Positions 6,107-7,889 of a stretch of DNA of 7,889 bases are shown one piece after another. Below the pieces are notes generated by a model. The model saw nothing but the letters and a program-made list of their open reading frames with translations. It ran no database searches and had not been told where the DNA came from. The stretch is taken from the NCBI GenBank assembly GCA_003484785.1, contig DNAD01000269.1, positions 1 through 7,889 on the forward strand, read 5' to 3'. Positions within the stretch are counted from its first letter, which is position 1. Each line of letters starts with the position of its first letter. Origin of the DNA: Lachnospiraceae bacterium (GTDB lineage: Bacteria; Bacillota; Clostridia; Lachnospirales; Lachnospiraceae). A program made the translations under genes and the position numbers.

Positions 6107-7081
6107 TTAGTTTTTCCTGCGCCGCGCCACCACATCGGCGTAAACGACTGCTATAACAATGAGACCTGTTACGATCAGCTGAATATCCTTGGCAAAACCA
6201 AGAGCCAGAATACCCTCCTGCAGAAGCGAGATGATGAACACTCCGATCACCGTCCCGCCGATGGAAGCAAGCCCTCCTGCCATGGAAGTGCCTCCCATTA
6301 CACAGCCTGCGATCGCTTCGTTATTATACTGATCGCCGTATCCGGGCTGAACCGTCGTGTACGCTCCGACAAAGAATATCGCGGCTATCCCAACCAGGAC
6401 TCCACAGATCACATAGGCAAGCATCTCCCACTTTTTGGTATCCACGCCCGAAAGCCTGACGGCTTCACGGTTGCTGCCGAGGCAGAGGATATATCTGCCG
6501 GGCTTTGTATTATTAAGGATAACCATGCACACGGCCGCTGCGATCAGAAAGATCACCAGACCGACCGGAAAACCGCCGGCGCTCACCAGGTTCCTGAACC
6601 ATCCGTTCTTCTCATCCGTGGATAACGGCCAGCTGACCGACTGGGTCTTTGTATATACCGCGGCGATACCCTTGGCGATATTCATGGAAGCCATCGAAAC
6701 TATAAAGGGAGGTATCGTCCAGTACGCTACGAGATATCCGTTGATGATGCCGAAGATCAGTCCGATCAGGATACTCATGATAATGGATACGATCACCGGC
6801 GCGCCCTTAAATACCATCGTATAACCTGAGATCAGAGCGCAGCAGAACATTACGGGGCCGATGGAAAAATCTATCCCTCCGGTCGCGATGACGAAAGTAA
6901 CGCCAAGAGACAAAAATCCCAGAAAATACACATAGTTCATAACGCTCATGATCCTGGCTTTTCCGAAGAAGCCCGGAACCAGAAGGCAGAAAACAAAATA
7001 CATTGCTATCAGCACACAAAACAAAATAATCCTGTTAAAACCGACCTTTTTAACAAAAGGGATCTGTTTGAACTTTTCCAA
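6107..7081 (-). CDS. Sugar ABC transporter permease (first of two, RbsC-like)
   Basis: Inner-membrane channel subunit and first gene of the transporter unit. I place the start at TTG 7081, giving 324 residues, because GGAGG (7090-7094) sits eight bases upstream. The in-frame GTG at 7105 has no ribosome site and lies within a perfect palindrome. Numbering from the TTG: a first helix at about 17-37, the hallmark GGIDFSIG (68-75), IPPFIVSMASMNIAKGI (123-139), coupling segment GSNREAVRLSGV (202-213), then YVICGVLVGIAAI, and a basic tail (ARRRKN). It belongs to the same family as the permease at 3592-4572 but diverges in most helices, which suggests the two pair as a heterodimer like RhaP/RhaQ in rhizobia. 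A 22-base gap with a good ribosome site leads to the ATPase. The eight-residue N-terminal extension from GTG remains possible. Confidence 0.92.
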   Translation of the reverse strand: MEKFKQIPFVKKVGFNRIILFCVLIAMYFVFCLLVPGFFGKARIMSVMNYVYFLGFLSLGVTFVIATGGIDFSIGPVMFCCALISGYTMVFKGAPVIVSIIMSILIGLIFGIINGYLVAYWTIPPFIVSMASMNIAKGIAAVYTKTQSVSWPLSTDEKNGWFRNLVSAGGFPVGLVIFLIAAAVCMVILNNTKPGRYILCLGSNREAVRLSGVDTKKWEMLAYVICGVLVGIAAIFFVGAYTTVQPGYGDQYNNEAIAGCVMGGTSMAGGLASIGGTVIGVFIISLLQEGILALGFAKDIQLIVTGLIVIAVVYADVVARRRKN

Positions 7082-7102
7082 CTTCTCTACCTCCGTATTA
7101 GC

Positions 7103-7116
7103 CACATAATTATGTG
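7103..7116. promoter_or_regulatory. Perfect 14-bp palindrome, likely operator of the transporter unit
   Basis: CACATAATTATGTG is identical to its own reverse complement. It lies downstream of the promoter start region and 9 bases before the ribosome-binding site of the first permease, where a bound repressor would block elongation. Its flank shares TATGTGCAT (7111-7119) with the region before the binding-protein gene (3522-3530). The cognate regulator is not in the window. Confidence 0.45.
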
Positions 7117-7125
7117 CATTTTTTA

Positions 7126-7142
7126 CAGAATATCTAATTCTG
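7126..7142 (-). other. Small hairpin in the transporter leader
   Basis: CAGAAT and ATTCTG form 6-bp arms around a 5-base loop within the predicted 5' leader of the transporter mRNA. It is AT-rich, so the structure would be weak; on minus, TAAAAAATG follows rather than a U-tract. It could be part of an operator as easily as an RNA structure. Confidence 0.25.
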
Positions 7143-7173
7143 ATTACTGTGTTTTGTTTAAAACTTCTGAAAT

Positions 7174-7202
7174 ATTATAGCGTATACTTACCGTCAAGGC
7201 AA
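7174..7202 (-). promoter_or_regulatory. Sigma-A-type promoter of the ABC transporter unit
   Basis: On the minus strand a perfect TATAAT (7174-7179) is preceded by TTGCCT (7197-7202, 4 of 6 to consensus) with a 17-base spacer. Transcription would start near 7167, giving a leader of about 85 bases before the TTG at 7081. A shifted TTGACG nearby is only 12 bases from the -10 and was not used. The site lies between the GatZ-family stop and the first permease, so the transporter genes can be transcribed on their own. Confidence 0.7.
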
Positions 7203-7244
7203 CCGAAAGATATGAAAAAATAATCTCACTGTATATGACAAAAG

Positions 7245-7889
7245 TCACTTAATAAGTACATCGCTGATCTTATAGTTGAGCTTGGTCGCGTAATTGTAAT
7301 CCTCTATCACGTGTACCACAAAATCCTCGGCAAGCTCCTTCGGATCCATTGAAAGCACCCCGTCACGTACCTTGATGTACTGGTAGGGCATGTACTGATG
7401 GAGCATGCTTAGGGGGATCTCCACCTCCGACATGTTCTTAAAGAGCTTTTTGATCGCCTCCTGCATCTCGGGCTGCGCAAAGTAGTAACGACACCTGTCC
7501 GAAAAGCTGAACTTTCTCTTAAGGGCCTTCTGTTCGTCGGTTCCGTGATAATGCTTCTGCCAGTCTTTGGGGTTCTTCATCATGGTCTCTTCCATAACCT
7601 CGATAAAGTGAGCCTGCTTATCTTCGGGAACCAGTATCTTTTCCATCATGGACAGGGCAAACAGCCCCTCCCTGATGCCGAAGGTCAGCGCCGGCCCCAC
7701 CTTAAGGATCGCTATGCCGTCTTCGACCATTTCCTTGAGAGCCTCTGCGGGCTGATAGTCGGTAGAATGTCCTTCAAGAACAATATTGTCGTACTTTTCC
7801 ATCGCCTTCGTAAGCTCTCTGGCCTCGGCTCTGTCATATCTGAAGAAATCGGCATCCCCGAACTCGACTCCGGGCTGGACCACTATCCC
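7245..7889 (-). CDS. gatZ: GatZ/KbaZ-family protein (tagatose-bisphosphate aldolase non-catalytic subunit type), 5' part missing
   Basis: The C-terminal 214 residues of a protein normally near 420-430 residues; the start lies beyond the right edge and the frame is open to base 7889. Motifs match GatZ/KbaZ closely: VVQPGVEF, EGHSTDYQ, LKVGPALTFGIREGLFAL, FSDRCRYYF and a late LSMLHQYMPYQY. In Enterobacteria this subunit supports or stabilises the catalytic class II aldolase GatY/KbaY, which cleaves tagatose-1,6-bisphosphate. Some family members are reported as tagatose-6-phosphate 4-epimerases, so an enzymatic role is also possible. It is on the same strand as the transporter but separated by 163 bases (to the TTG) holding a strong promoter, so it probably belongs to another unit upstream. 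No convincing terminator lies after its stop, so readthrough into the transporter is conceivable. Family assignment is strong; its link to deoxyhexose use is uncertain. Confidence 0.92.
   Translation of the reverse strand, partial: GIVVQPGVEFGDADFFRYDRAEARELTKAMEKYDNIVLEGHSTDYQPAEALKEMVEDGIAILKVGPALTFGIREGLFALSMMEKILVPEDKQAHFIEVMEETMMKNPKDWQKHYHGTDEQKALKRKFSFSDRCRYYFAQPEMQEAIKKLFKNMSEVEIPLSMLHQYMPYQYIKVRDGVLSMDPKELAEDFVVHVIEDYNYATKLNYKISDVLIK

Noticed and set aside
7087..7107. Six-codon leader minigene (ATG to TAG) overlapping the ribosome site of the first permease
   Set aside because: It has no ribosome site of its own and its start is within the palindrome; such short frames are expected by chance.
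7205..7250. Possible terminator after the GatZ-family gene
   Set aside because: The only stem (about 5 bp with a 4-base loop around 7238-7249) overlaps the stop codon, includes a G-U pair and is not directly followed by the T-rich run; too weak to call.

Overview
The window looks like a carbohydrate-uptake locus of a gut- or rumen-type Clostridia, most likely Lachnospiraceae. This rests on the protein style: purine-rich Shine-Dalgarno sites, an Ala/Glu-rich lipoprotein linker behind a short lipobox, Firmicutes-like rhamnulokinase motifs and mixed GC content. It is an inference, not a database match. Every gene I can support is on the minus strand, so transcription runs from right to left. No rRNA, tRNA, CRISPR array or transposase is visible, and no stretch over 300 bases lacks a gene.

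Layout in the direction of transcription: (1) 7889-7245, the C-terminal half of a GatZ/KbaZ-family protein, cut by the window edge. (2) A 138-163 base intergenic region with a good sigma-A-type promoter (7174-7202), a leader hairpin and a perfect 14-bp palindrome (7103-7116). (3) A complete CUT2-type sugar ABC transporter: permease (7081-6107), double-domain ATPase (6084-4588), second permease (4572-3592) and, after a 147-base gap with its own promoter-like site, a substrate-binding lipoprotein (3444-2188). (4) A gap with strong stem-loops, then a FucU/RbsD-type sugar mutarotase (2053-1613), followed by a convincing intrinsic terminator (1541-1593). (5) A second short unit: an unrecognised 152-residue protein (1396-938) closely followed by a rhamnulokinase-type FGGY kinase (923 to the left edge, 307 codons visible).

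Together the genes describe uptake of a 6-deoxyhexose such as L-fucose or L-rhamnose: capture by the lipoprotein, import through a permease pair driven by the ATPase, anomer conversion by the mutarotase, and (after an isomerase not in the window) phosphorylation of the ketose by the kinase. The set resembles the rhizobial rhamnose cluster (binding protein, ATPase, two permeases, mutarotase, kinase), but the mutarotase here is of the FucU type, so the substrate is left open.

The most unusual item is inside the kinase gene. About 15 extra codons lie just after the catalytic-Asp motif, and their DNA is built of two back-to-back inverted repeats. It reads as a palindromic element inserted in frame into a protein-coding gene, comparable in concept to the Rickettsia palindromic elements.
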